The translations under genes and the position numbers were made by a program. A stretch of DNA of 64,000 bases from contig NC_083386.1 of the NCBI RefSeq assembly GCF_031755915.1, forward strand, positions 5,769,501-5,833,500. The letters are read 5' to 3'. Below are positions 17,750-30,100 of the stretch, piece after piece (positions within the stretch are counted from its first letter, which is position 1; every line of letters starts with the position of its first letter). Under the pieces are notes generated by a model that worked only from the letters and a program-made list of their open reading frames with translations, had not been told where the DNA came from and did not search any database. This DNA comes from Ziziphus jujuba (taxonomy: Eukaryota; Streptophyta; Magnoliopsida; Rosales; Rhamnaceae).

Positions 17750-19880
17750 ATGTCGTCGAACGCAGCGGTGCCGTTTTGGAGAGCAGCAGGGATGACATAC
17801 ATAACGTACTCCAACATCTGCGCCAATCTGGTGAGGAACTGTCTGAAGGAGCCCCACAGGTCCGAAGCTATCGCCCGCGAGAAGGTCCACTTCTCCGTCT
17901 CCAAGTGGGCCGAAGGCAAACCCCAGAAACCCAGTCAGTCCCTCTTCTCCTTTTTTATCCCCTTCTCGATCTTCCTTTTTTTTCTTTTTTTTTTTTTTCT
18001 TTTTTAGCCACAAAAAGGTTTCTTCTTGATCTTCGATTATGTTCTTGTTGTTGAAAATGTGAAATTGGGAATCTTTTTTTTTTTTCCTCCCAAAACTGTG
18101 GGTAATCTTTAATATATATATATATATATTTAGATTAAGCTTTTTGACCAATTTTTGAAGTTCTCAACAATGGCTATCTATATATATACACAATATGTGT
18201 AGAGGCTATTGGTTTCGTGAATCCATGTGGGTCTATGGTGAAATTACGGTTTAGATAGCCAACTCGGTTAAACTTAACTCATGGGTCTTCATTGCTTTAG
18301 CTAAAGTTTAATGACAGATGGTAAAAAGATCAGGATTTTTTTGTGGATTAAACTGACAATAGATGAAAAAAATGGTGCTTTTATTGGAAAATGTTAATTT
18401 AATTGTTTGTTCCTTATTGACTATGGAAGACCAAGGTAATTTAGCGGATGGGTCATAAAGTGTATATAATGTATTTAGTGCAAGACGCTTTTCTTTTTTT
18501 TTTCTTTTTTTTGTTTTTTTGGTATGGTTTACAAGCTTAAAGTCTTAAAGGCAATTTTAGCTTATCCCCTCCTTTTTTTTTTCTTTTTTTCTTTTTTTTT
18601 AATTGTAAATTGCAAAATCTATATGGATGAAACCATGGACATGGACCTATTTAGAGCTTGTAGAATGTATAGGTACAAGTATGTATATGGTTGTAGAGAG
18701 TTTGGAATATCTTGTTATCTTAACTGCAATGATGGCTGGAAACTAATATGCATTGCCCATGAGTTTGTTTCTGAAAAGAGCTAGCTTACTTCACACATCT
18801 TCTTTCTTGATTTTGTTTTTCAATGAAAAATTGAAGATTACAACTTTGTCTTTATTGTTTTTTCTTTACTTCATTGTAATCTTTTTTCTTGCATAGGCTG
18901 TTCATTCTACAGTTAGAAATTATACAGTGAGATAAACATTCTGTATACTTCTTGATATTAACAATCGAGATACATCCATCTCTTGTTTTCTTCTTCTTCT
19001 TCTTTTTCTTAAGGAGAGATAATTGCTGGAAAATCTTATTTTTTTTTTGGAGCTAATGCAAAGAAATTATTTGTTTCTTACAAGATACATATATTATCTA
19101 GCATCTGTTGCCCTTAAATTTTTGTTTTCTTACTCGCTTTACGCTAATCACACCGCTTTTATATTGCATCAATATGGTTTCTCAAGTTCAACTTAATTTT
19201 CATAGGACAATTTCGTATGTCTGCATCTTTTGTCAATATGGTTTGGATCCACTGCATTGTTCCACCTTATTAACTGCGTTACATATATTGAGCCTGTTAA
19301 AATTGCCGGAAAATAATTTTATAAATGGATTTAAATTGGTGTTGGAGCACATCCATTGTATTTCTCTTTTATTACAGTAGAACTTTTTGTGTATGTCTAG
19401 GAATGTATATGACTTGTCAGAAATGTCTTTTTGTCTATTTTGAGATTTGAGTTATCAAACAAGTCTATTCAAGATTTTAAACTGCATTATGCTCCTCAAG
19501 TTTTTCTTGAAACCATGGCCTCCACAAGTGCATGGATATGTGAGTTAAGATGAAACAAGTATGCTGGATGATACATTAGAAATTGACTGCAAAGAATCTA
19601 ACTTTGCAACAATATATATAATCACATAGTAATGTTCTCATCCCTGTATAGTTATCATAACATGGTATCTTTCATTATTATCTACCCAAATTCTCAATGG
19701 TCAATACTAGCATGCATTTTACTCGGAAACTTGCCTTCTAATGCTACTTTATTTTCTGTTGGTAAATGAACTCGAATGCATGCTTCTGAAGAATTATTGA
19801 TTTTTTTTATTTTTTTTATTTTTTTATTTATTTTTTTGGTTTCTATATCAGCTCTCCGATCAGACAATCCCCAAGATTGA
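17750..19880 (+). CDS. Mitochondrial ATP synthase (F1) epsilon subunit
   Basis: Two exons, 17750-17933 and 19852-19880, join as AAACCC-A|CT-CTC to 70 aa ending [12 protein letters not shown], matching the usual length of the plant protein. The N-terminal signature [17 protein letters not shown] is typical of the eukaryotic F1 epsilon subunit (ATP15/ATP5E family), a small central-stalk component that contacts gamma and delta. There is no cleavable presequence, as is usual for this subunit. The second exon carries only about nine codons, so it is invisible to a simple open-frame scan and was found by looking for the conserved C-terminus. The intron of 1,918 bp (17934-19851) contains many poly-T runs and no gene. 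Site II elements lie upstream. Confidence 0.95.
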
Positions 19881-20178
19881 GCTTTGGAGGTTATGCTACC
19901 AAGAACCCTCAAGAGTGTCCTTTCTCGTTCAACCTTATTTCTTGTTTTGTCAGTTTTAGGTTTCATTGTATTTGATGCCCAAATATTTCAGACATGGATT
20001 GATTTCTCTTTGCTGCATTGGTATTGCCTGTAATAATGGAGTTGCCAAATCTACCCTTGAGCTACATTTTTACGGATATTTAAATGAGATAATTCTCAGG
20101 CTGTAGAAGAAATATCGCTTATCTACAGCTACTCTGGATATTTTTGTTATATATAAGGAAGATGGAATAAACTTGCAC

Positions 20179-20220
<42 letters not shown>

Positions 20221-20579
20221 AATTATTCTCTGCTAATGAAGGATGTATCAGCTTCTTTCAATTTGTATTGATTACTAAAGAACATAGTTTTACATAAAAA
20301 GTTTTAACTTGTGGATAGATGGTTTGAAACCACGGTCTCTGCTGAGTTTCTGGAGGGCTGTGAAGCATCTTCCTGCTAAGTCAATTTTGTTCAAGGTCAT
20401 CAAATGCTACCATTAAATGTTACCATGGCAAAATTTTGTTGTTACCATGGCAAAATTTTGTTAGTTACTAATAACTATACAAAATCAAGTTCCATAGGTC
20501 TATATGCATACATACATATATACATATATATGTATGTATGTATATATACATATACATATATGTCTTTAACACCAGCGAT
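19881..20579. other. 3' flank of ATP synthase epsilon with simple repeats
   Basis: It contains a (CT)n microsatellite (about 20187-20217), a perfect 22-bp tandem duplication at 20419-20462 (unit begins GTTACCATGGC), and a TA/TG-rich hairpin-prone stretch at 20500-20563. The last eight bases (20572-20579) are the left target-site duplication of the adjacent transposon. No coding sequence seen. Confidence 0.7.
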
Positions 20580-21995
20580 TAGGGATGGCAATTTACCCCG
20601 CACACCCCGAAAACCGCAGTATACCGCCCCATCAGGGGCGGTTTTTCCCCGAAAAATCAGGGTGGTGGGGCGAGTTCGGGGCTTTAGATGAAAAATCGAT
20701 TTGGGCCGAGTCGGGCCCAGGGAATAATAAATATTCCGGTCCGAATTCGGCCCGCTATATATATATTTATTTAATTTTTTAGTATTTATTTTTTATTTTT
20801 TATTTTTTTATCATTCCCAATTTTTTACTAATAAAACAACCTTACCCTTGTAACCCCCCATTTCATTTTCTTCTTGCCCCGACACATTGCCGCCACTTGC
20901 AGCTGCTGTTGCTGCTTAAGCCTTCACCGCCACTTGCTGCTCACCGCCCGCGCCACCTGCTGCAACAACACAGTTGAGCTCCTTGTGCTACTGGATCTCT
21001 CTTTCTTTCTTGTTTTTCTGTTCTTGTAAGAGCTTTCTCTGCCATTGCTCTAAATCAGACATCTTGTTCTTTACTTTTACGTTTGTGGGGAGGCGTTTGA
21101 GGTTTGCGGATTGGGATTGGGGATCTAGGCGGTTGACATTTAGGAAGGGGGACCAGCTCGAGTTAGCAAGATGGAAAGCTGTTGATTTTCTGAAATTCTA
21201 TTTTATTACTTTCCATTTTCTATTTTTCCTTTCTTCTAATTATTTCATTTTCGTACTTTTTATTTTTTATTTTTTATTTTGCCCCTATAACAAATGATTC
21301 TAATCCAATTTTTCCTTCTTCTTTTTCCAAAATAATAATTTTAAAACATTTCTTATTTAGTGATTGGATCATAGCATTTCTTCTTTATTTCATTTCTTCT
21401 ATTTATTTTTATCTTTACAAAATATTTCAAAATATTTTAATTTTATATTTTGCATCCGATTTATTCATTAAAGTATATTTGTTTAATCCCCTTTAATGCT
21501 ATAAAATCTTTATCTCCATGACAAAATTATATATATATATATATATATATGCATTTGGCCACTATGGCAAAACTGCCTAGAATATATAATTGTTTATTTT
21601 AATTTTCTCACACACTTGTCATCATTCACAAAAAAAAATATGGCCGAAGTATGTCAACTTGTTTTTTTTTTTTTTTTTGGGTCAGCATCATGATATTGTG
21701 TTAATAATTAAACATGGTCTTGCTAAGATTCATTGCATTATGGAAAACAATATTGACTCTTTAGATTTTTCAAAATCATTCATGTAAAATCATAATAATT
21801 AATTTGTTTGGAAATAATATATATCAATTAAAAACGGAAAAAACCGTCCCGTCCTATCTTCACCCCACAAAATCCCCGTCCGGATCCCGTATCTAAAGAA
21901 ATGGAGAAAACCGCAGAAATAGGATGATAAATTCCCCACAGAGACGGAGACGATATTTCAAAAACCAATCCCGTCTCGTCCCATGACATTCCTAC
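20580..21995. mobile_element. Non-autonomous hAT-like DNA transposon, 1,416 bp
   Basis: The left end reads TAGGGATGGCAAT and the right end ATGACATTCCTA; the right end's reverse complement TAGGAATGTCAT matches the left at about ten of twelve positions. Flanking 8-bp direct repeats are CCAGCGAT (20572-20579) and CCAGCGGG (21996-22003), six of eight identical, the size expected of hAT insertions. Both subterminal zones are GC-rich in otherwise AT-rich DNA (20595-20755 and 21840-21985) and carry CCCGTC/GGGGCGG-like motifs, including a perfect hairpin ACCGCCCC-ATCA-GGGGCGGT at 20623-20642. No transposase is visible, so it would need one supplied in trans. Terminal and TSD mismatches suggest an old copy. 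A GC-rich internal stretch at 20880-20965 has CCGCCACTTGC repeats. Confidence 0.8.
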
Positions 21996-22003
21996 CAGCG
22001 GGA

Positions 22004-22267
22004 GACATGGCTTTCTTCATTTTTTGGGTTTCAGTCTTAAAGAACTAAAATACCTTATTTGTCACCAAGTAAAATAAGAGAAAGCTAAAAGGGCAAAACG
22101 TAATTTAGAGAAAATTTAAATCTCCAAAATTTGTTAGAAGAACGCTACATGCTCATTGTTTTTATCTATTTATGAAATGGATTACGCTACTCATATTTTC
22201 TTAGTTGAGCCAGTTTTTGTTGAATAATAATTATTATTATTTTATTTATATCAACCAGAGAAAAAAA

Positions 22268-22299
<32 letters not shown>

Positions 22300-22468
22300 A
22301 TAATAATATTGTTATTATTATTAATAAATTAACAATGATATTTTGAAAGGGTATTTTGGACATTTAGCATAAGCCTTCTTAAAACTTCAAGAATGGCATG
22401 AAAGACGGAGACACGTCCAGTTTGGGCGGAGCGGAAAGTGTGAAAGTAAAGGAGAAGGTGAGCAGGGA
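22004..22468. promoter_or_regulatory. Upstream region of the U11/U12-35K gene
   Basis: 465 bp between the right hAT target duplication and the start codon at 22469. It has a (TA)n tract at about 22268-22293 flanked by ATT repeats and no coding sequence. The transposon therefore sits close enough to form part of the distal promoter of this gene. Confidence 0.55.
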
Positions 22469-25400
22469 ATGAGTGGGAGCAACATAAACTCGGTATTCTA
22501 CGCATCGTCGTACCATCCAATCCAAGCCGGAAGCATAGACGGCACCGATATTCTGCCACACGACAATGCCGTTTATCGTGCCCATCTCTGCTCCTCCGCT
22601 GGCCTCTGTAAACTCTCATCCTTCTTCTTTCTTCTCCTAATTTTTCACTTTAACCCCTCTATTTCTTGCTATTTATAATTTCCATCCCCACCCCATCTTT
22701 GAAATTTCCCTGTTTTTTTCCTTCTTTTTTTTTGTAGATGATCCTTTCGGCGATCCCAAGGTCATCGGAGACCCTTATTGCACCGTTTTCGTGGGTCGGC
22801 TTTCCCACCTCACAACTGAATACACTCTTCACAAGGTATTATCTTTCTCGTTCCCTATCTTTTCTTTTCTTTTCTTTTCTTTTTTAAACTAAGAAAGTTA
22901 TGCAAAAGAAAATTAGTGCAGAATTTATGACCTTTTTTTTTTTTTTTTTTTCTCCTTTAGATATTCAGTTTTGTTTTAAGGTATCATGTAAGATCAAATA
23001 ATTTTGGAGAAGTAAAAAAAGTTTGTAATTTTTTTTTTTTTTCCATTTTTTAAGCTGGCCCCTGTGTAGAGTTTTCTAGGGAATTTGTGTAAAGAAACTC
23101 AATTGCTTTGTTGCTTTTTAAGTCTTCTTTCTTTTCCTTGAATAGATTTGTTCAAGGCAAGTCAAGAAAAGTTATCTTTTATAGTGCTTATGAGGCTTAA
23201 TTGAGATTTTCATTGGTATTAATCTATGGAATGCATTTTTCAGTTGGCCCCCTGTTTGGTTGCCGAGAAAGTAGGTTAGAATTTAGAAGAGTGAGCGACA
23301 TAAAATCTTATGCCCTGTTTCGCATGGCTTCTATGAGTATTTGGGTAGTTCTATTATAACAATTTCTGGTTTTCGCGGGGGGGGAAGGAATTAACTATCT
23401 TAGTCAAAAACAATGGAATCTATCTTGTTTAGAATGTTATTCTCAATGGGGAGCTATTTCTTTGAAATTTACTGAAACTTTGGTAATTCTTGTTTTAACC
23501 TTGAGTAATAAAAGAAATTCCACTTTCTAGAACATCAGAGCTCTTTTTAAACAAATTTCCAGGGGATAACTGAAAAGTTGCGGCAACTGTGTCTTCTTCT
23601 ACTGGCTTAAAAGTAATAACCAAACAGTGCCTTTAGTCTTGTAGATAAGTACTTGTTACCTTTAAAATTAGAAAAGCTTTGCTCAGGTTGGCCAACTAGT
23701 TTTGTAATGCTTGTGTTCAATTTACTTTTTAATTAAACTTTGAGGATTCTGTGTAACATTTGGTTCCTTACTTTGGTAATTTGATCATTTTGCTTTCTTA
23801 AATATTAATTATGATATGTTTGGTTGTTGGTTACAGGCTATGAGCAAGTATGGTCGGGTGAAGAACTTGCGCTTGGTTAGGCACATTGGTAATATTCTTC
23901 ATAAGTTATTTGTATTTCTTCTCTTATTATAAACTGTTATTTAGTTCAAATGCTGTTGAATTGTGAATCAAAACGTCAATAATTCTACCTTCATAATTGT
24001 AAGAGTATTGACTACCTACAACAAGGCTACTCTGGCACCTTTGTATTTGTGAATTTTAAGCATTTTTATTGTAAAGAAAGCTTATAAATAAGAAGATATA
24101 TCCTCTCTTCTTGATGAAATGAGTCAGTTATCCAATTGGTAATGGCGAAAAGGTCATTGTATATTTTTGGCATGTGATTATAAATTATGTCCTTGACAAG
24201 TTCTAAAGTAAATTTAACCAATAGATAACTAATTTTTTTGAGCTAAATGACTGAGGATTTCCTTGAATTACATACCATTCTATATTGTTTTAGTTATGGC
24301 CCGTGAACTTTATAATGTTAGTTTTACCTGTTGTAATTTTCTTGAAACTTTTTCTTTCAGTAACTGGTGCCTCTCGTGGCTATGCTTTTGTTGAATATGA
24401 AACAGAGAGGGAGATGTTGCGTGCATACAAGGTAGTGCAAGTGCAACTTGATGAGAATGAGTATGATAATCTTCAAGAAATTATTTGCACCTAGATAACA
24501 TACGATCATGTTTTCCAATTGGTCATGTGCCTAAAGAATATGAAAAAAAGTTGGCTGCACTCTTCTTTTGGCTATTTGTTGTTGCACACTGAGCTTAATT
24601 CTCTCTGGTCTGCAGGATGCTCACCATTCTATTATAGATGATTGTGAAATTATAGTTGATTATAATAGACAACAGTTAATGCCAGGCTGGATTCCGAGAA
24701 GGTTAGGTCAGTTAAGCATTCTCGTCTTTTAGACTTGGACACTGATTTGCTCAAATTGATATATTTTCATTATTTTCGACAGGAGGAGGCCTTGGTGGCA
24801 AGAAAGAATCGGGACAACTTCGTTTCGGAGGGCGAGAAAGACCATTTAGAGCTCCCCTGTATGCACAAATTCAATTTTATTTAGTAATTTATTAAATTTT
24901 CTATCCACTGGATTTTTATTTATTCATTGGTCTGCCACATATTTTGTTTCGATTTTGTTGGATTAATAATAACTCTGGTAAATGAAGTCAAGATAATATT
25001 GAGTCTGTTATTTGAATTTTTCATAATGATTTACTGCAAAAAAGAAAGCAAGTTCCAGAAGGAAAGAATGAACAACGAGATGTAAAGTTGATGGTACCAA
25101 GAATCTAGGAAAAAATATCAACTGAAATCTATGCTAGGAAGTGAAACAATGGGGCCCTTTTCTTTTAGGATCCTCCTCCTATTTTCTTGTTAGTTAGGAG
25201 GTCACTGTTTATTGTGTCTATTTGTTGTCGATGAACATCAATAATTGTTAAATCTTTTCTACTGTGCATTAGTAAGATGTTACTGACCATTTCCTCTTCT
25301 ATGTAATCAGACGACCAATCCCATACGATGATTTGAAGAGGCTTGGCATTCCACCTCCACCAGAAGGAAGATACATGTCTAGATATCAGGTATTTTATTT

Positions 25401-25918
25401 TCACCTCATTTGATATCAACAGTTTCTTGAAGATTAAGCTACATAGGAACCTGCCTATGGACTCAATGAACCTTTGGTCATGATATGTTAAAATCCATAT
25501 GAACTTTCAAAAGGGATTATCACAAAGAATTATGCTTTTGTATTTGTACCAATGGTTATAGGTGCCCTCTCCACCCAGAAGAGAGAGGAGCTCGGTAGAC
25601 AGAGAAGAAGGCTCTCGCCGAAGAAGATCCATGGAGAGGGAAAGACATGCTCGTAAAAGCAGTTCTGTGGACAGGGAAGAAAGGAGTAGGAAGAGGAGGA
25701 GCTCTAGCTCCATGGACCAGGAAGAACACTCTCATAGAACCTCCATCGAGAAGAAGGAAGAGCAACACTACACCGAAAGGACTTCTAGGGACCGGGATGA
25801 TCGTTCTTACAGTAGGAAACCTGTGGAGAGGGAAGAACACTACGACAAGAGGGAGCACTCTCACAAGAAAAGCCACAAGGACAGGGACCGAGACCATTCT
25901 CACAAGCGGCGAAAATGA
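22469..25918 (+). CDS. SNRNP35: U11/U12 small nuclear ribonucleoprotein 35 kDa protein
   Basis: Eight exons join in frame to 320 aa: 22469-22607, 22738-22835, 23837-23888, 24361-24431, 24616-24706, 24783-24858, 25311-25389, 25562-25918. One RRM spans about residues 60-138, with RNP2 TVFVGRL (62-68) and RNP1 RGYAFVEY (102-109). After it comes the family-typical [26 protein letters not shown] and [18 protein letters not shown]. The C-terminal 117 residues, all in the last exon, are an Arg/Glu/Asp/Ser/His-rich tail ([14 protein letters not shown] and similar). The protein belongs to the U11/U12 di-snRNP of the minor spliceosome, which recognises U12-type introns in the nucleus; it resembles U1-70K in layout. 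Reading past the exon 4 donor (24432) adds about 20 codons then a stop, so intron retention there would remove the end of the RRM and the tail. Confidence 0.95.
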
Positions 25919-26881
25919 GATCCAAGAGGGGAGTGTTTTTGTAATTATCTTTTAAAAATATGAAGGCATTAACAAAATTTGTAAAACAAATGATGTGGTA
26001 CTGTGGTTTTCTCTGTTGAAAATCTTTATCAAATCCAATGTTTGATCATAGAATTACAAGAATAGTATTTGCCAAAAACAAAAAAGAAGAATAGCATTTT
26101 CCTCATGAGTTAGACATGCTCAATATAACTGTTTTTGTTGTCAATTAAAAACTCATTTTGGCTGAAATATAATTTTCTCAATTGAAAATCGTTATCAAAT
26201 CGAATGTTTGACCTTAGAATTAGAAGAGCGGCATCATTTTCTTCATGAGTTAGACATGCCTAATATGATTGTTTTTCTTGTCAATTAAAAACTCATGTTT
26301 GGCTGAAATATTGACTGTTTTTCTCGTCAATTAAAAACTCATGTTTGGCTGAAATATTGACTCAAAAACAAATGAAGAAACTGGGTATAATTTTTTTAAT
26401 AAAAACTGGCAAAGTTTGTAGCTTAAAACAGAGACATAATGGTATGATCTCAAATAAACAAATGAAAAAGGGCATAAGAATGAAAAGCAATTGTCAATAT
26501 AATTTGCCTTTTCACATCTGGAATACAAAATTTGTGGAACTGCACCACCAATAAGTTACATAATAAATTATTTTTCAGCCAATAAAATTTCAAAAAAAAA
26601 AAAAAAAAAAACCGTGTGCATAAAGTGTTAAATGTAACCATATACATTTGAAACCAAAAAAAAATAGTAATAAAAAAAAATGCAATCTTATACATTAAAA
26701 AACAAAAGGAGATGAGATATTTTAATTTTTTTTAATTTGTAGAAGAAAAGAGAATTAAAATATTTGGAAAATGACAAAAAGAATGTCAAGTAGCGAGAGT
26801 ATCCAAAGGTGTCAGCCGCCTAAGTCAAAATCCAAAATTCCCGTGCACAATGAAATAAAAGTAGAAAGGCTTTAGATTTTA

Positions 26882-26915
<34 letters not shown>

Positions 26916-27026
26916 TTAATATTTTGGACATAATCACTATAAGTATCTTCAGCTTCAATTTCCATTTCCAAGTTTTGATTTTTCGTTTCAAAATTCTCGA
27001 TCTTTGTTCTCTTTGTTTTATACACC
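25919..27026. other. Intergenic: 3' flank of U11/U12-35K and promoter of the next gene
   Basis: 1.1 kb containing the nested tandem repeat at 26007-26362, poly-A runs at about 26591-26611, and an (ATT)n tract at about 26886-26913 roughly 115-140 bp before the next start codon. No gene seen. Confidence 0.65.
26007..26362. repeat. Nested tandem repeats: about 160-bp unit twice, then a 46-bp unit
   Basis: Unit 1 (about 26007-26171) and unit 2 (about 26172-26315) share blocks such as TTGAAAATC-TTATCAAATC, TTCATGAGTTAGACATGC and GTCAATTAAAAACTCAT in the same order. The last 46 bp of unit 2 is itself duplicated, with TCAATTAAAAACTCATGTTT starting at 26281 and again at 26327. The repeat begins about 90 bp after the stop codon, so it may be transcribed in the 3' UTR. 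Confidence 0.85.
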
Positions 27027-27158
27027 ATGAGTTGGTCTGCTCTTCCTTCGTCATCTTCTTCATCTCTGTTAATTCCTTCCATGTCCTCCTCTCTATTCAC
27101 TGCCTCATCTTCTTCCAATTTATTGCCCAGATACCAATCATTGCCTCCTCTTCCTTCT

Positions 27159-27189
<31 letters not shown>

Positions 27190-30100
27190 TGTGTTGTTAT
27201 CGTGTGCTCTGCTGCAGTGGATCTTCTTCGTCCAGGACTCGCTATGTAGACGGCGACCTGAAATTTGTTCTCCATAATGCTCTTGATGCTTCCGGAATCC
27301 CTACCTCCCATGCCAGGGTCTGCTTCTTGCTCCCTATTTATTCTTCTTTACTTCAATTTCTTATTTTTTTATTAAAAAAATTAATAGTTCGTAGTTTCAT
27401 GCTTCTGATATGAAATTCTTCTACTTTCCTGTTTCATTTCTCTTATGCATGTTTTCTTCTTCTTTTTTTATTTTTTATTTTTTTTTATTTCATATTTCTG
27501 GGGTCAATGTAATATTTTTTACTATTAGTTGGCAATGAAATTTTATTTGTTTTTATTTTTTGTTTATGCTTTTTTTAAAAAAATAATTCTCAAATGTGAG
27601 AGCTTACAAATTACAATTGGACAGCCAAGTTCATATTTTAGATGAATTTGATGCACATATTTTTCTTTTTCTAGCTTTATATTGATCTTCTGAAGCACTT
27701 ATGGATTTTCTGTTTTGGGTCTTTGGTGGAATTTTCTAGTTTGTTGGTTGACCTGATTATGAAATGAGATTGATTTGTTTTGGTAAAAGTGTTGCTGATG
27801 ATATATATGTGTGTGTGTTTGTGTGAATATAGGAAGCTAGGGAAGGTTTCTGCTCACAGATTCAGAAACTGTCGGATATAGAGAGGGAAACCAGCATTAG
27901 CATCAATAGGTGTGTTGATTTGGGAAAAACAGCTCTATATGTAGCAGCAGAGGATGATTCTCTGGTGTCTCATTCATCAGTTCCACTCCCCGTGGATGCT
28001 TTCATCGAAAGGTTGGATGATCTTTCCATGGGGTACTGTTCTACTCACAGCTCATCATTCAAGTTGTCTCCTGAGAATTTCTTGGAGAGTCTTGAGACAT
28101 ATTTGTACCACAAGAAGGTATTCGTAATCCTATTAAGTTTTTCATTTTACTTTCCGAATGAAATTGGTTACGTTTCTACTTAAATGAGGCATATTTAGTT
28201 CTATAGTTGGATTGTTCCATTTGATTGCTAGAATATCTTATTTTGTTATACATTTTACAGAGGCCAAGGAAGTTTATATTGCTAATGCACTGCATTTTAA
28301 CAATTTGAAAGAATCTACATGAAAAGCAATGGCATACTACTTGTTTTCTTCAACAATTATTGGAAAACATCATATGCCAAATATATAGAATTAATTAACC
28401 AAATATTTAATTAAAAATTGAATATCCATACCATTTACTGAGAAATTGGTAAGAAAAAATTAATTAATAAAGGTATACTTGTGGTAATTTTGGTCACTAC
28501 TTTCCCACATTTTAATTTTATTTTTGTTTTTGCTTTTTCATGACATGATTTCTTCCTCTCAGGGTTTTCGAAGAACCAGAATGAGATATCAGTCTGAACC
28601 ACGAGCTTTATATCTTCACTCAGTATGGAACTCTTACCTCTATCACTATTCAAACTTATTATATTAGGATAATGCTATCATGTGATAATTGTTTCCAATA
28701 ATCTAATCTTAATGTCCAAATAGGTTTTGACCCATCGTTCAGGATCTACTGCAATGCTATCACTTATCTACTCAGAAATTCTGAAAATGCTTCGCTTATG
28801 GGGCCTCTTGGATTTTGATGTTGAGATCTTTGTTCCTCGTGATCTCCAGAGTCTTCCTAGAGGCTATCATAAACTGAAAGCTAAGGAGTCTGACCATGCA
28901 CACATAATGACATCTCAAACATTTTTGGTGGAGGTGACTTCTTTTATCTTTTCAGACTTATTTTTATTTTTTGCTTCTTTTTCTGTATTCTATGCCAATG
29001 AAGTTGTATATTCTGAATTCCAAATTCTCCAATAAATTTAATACTATTTCTGTGGCCACCTGTTTTTGGAAGTTACTATTTTTACATAATGCCACTGCAA
29101 GAGTGAACGAGTCTCCCCTTCAGACTTTGTACTAATGTATTTAAAGTCATGGTGATCTAAGGTGCACAATTATTTCGATTGTTTGGTTTCCATGCTGTAA
29201 ACTAATACATATCTTCTTTGTATATAGTATTTTTGCAATATAATTGTGAGATTGTAACAACCTAGATTATTGAATTAGCATATTAGTTTGCTAATGAAAA
29301 TGTATTCAGGTTTCTTTCTTAGTTACTGTTTTAGAAGGTGTAAGAAGAGGTAAATTTGTTTCAAACTAAGATAAAGAAGAAATCCAGGTTAGAGGGTATA
29401 GGGCTGTGAATTGTATCTCAAGAATTGCTTACTGGATGTTTAGGTGATAAATAAAGGGAATCTGACAGGTGTTGAAGAATAATAGATTGTAAACATATAT
29501 CTAGCGTTTAGGCTTGTATTGCAGACTGTATAGCAGGTTTGTTCTCAAGGAAATAAGAAACAGGGGATAAATCACAGTCCACACTCCAAGTGAGCTAAAT
29601 AACTATTGGGAAAAGGCATCAAACCTAGACCCTCAAAGAGCTCAATAGCATTTTGGAAATTCTTGACCGAAAATTGGAGAGTTGGAAAATTACAACTAAT
29701 CTCGTAGAGAGTAGCTGCTATGAGCTATGCAGATTTGTTTAGTTCTTGCATGTAATGTGTGAGGTTTCTGCACTACTCCTTAATTCTTTCTTAAGGTTGA
29801 ATATTCTTAATATTTTTGCTGGTCATCTTTGGTAAATCCGTGGTACATTTTGAGAGATGCTATAATATTTTATCAGATACATTAATGAGTGGTGGATCAA
29901 CCTTGTATATGGTCCTTATACTTTCCTATTATGCAGATTTTGAGAAATTTGAAGGATGCTTTCTGGCCATTTCAACATGATAATGCAGGAAGTTTATTTT
30001 TACGGGCTGCACTTGCTGCTAACTGCATAGATAGATCAAACGATAATGAAGACAGGTATTTCAAATTTGTTGAAATGGAATACCTATACGAGCTTAGTTT

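Noticed and set aside
17630..18151. 173-codon minus-strand open frame over the ATP synthase first exon
   Set aside because: Its content is antisense of exon 1 plus translated microsatellites (poly-Ser/Val/Cys and poly-Lys); not a gene.
24090..24105. ATATCCTCT near the consensus U12 5' splice site inside a U11/U12-35K intron
   Set aside because: Single occurrence with a mismatch; the known U11-binding enhancer needs tandem copies.
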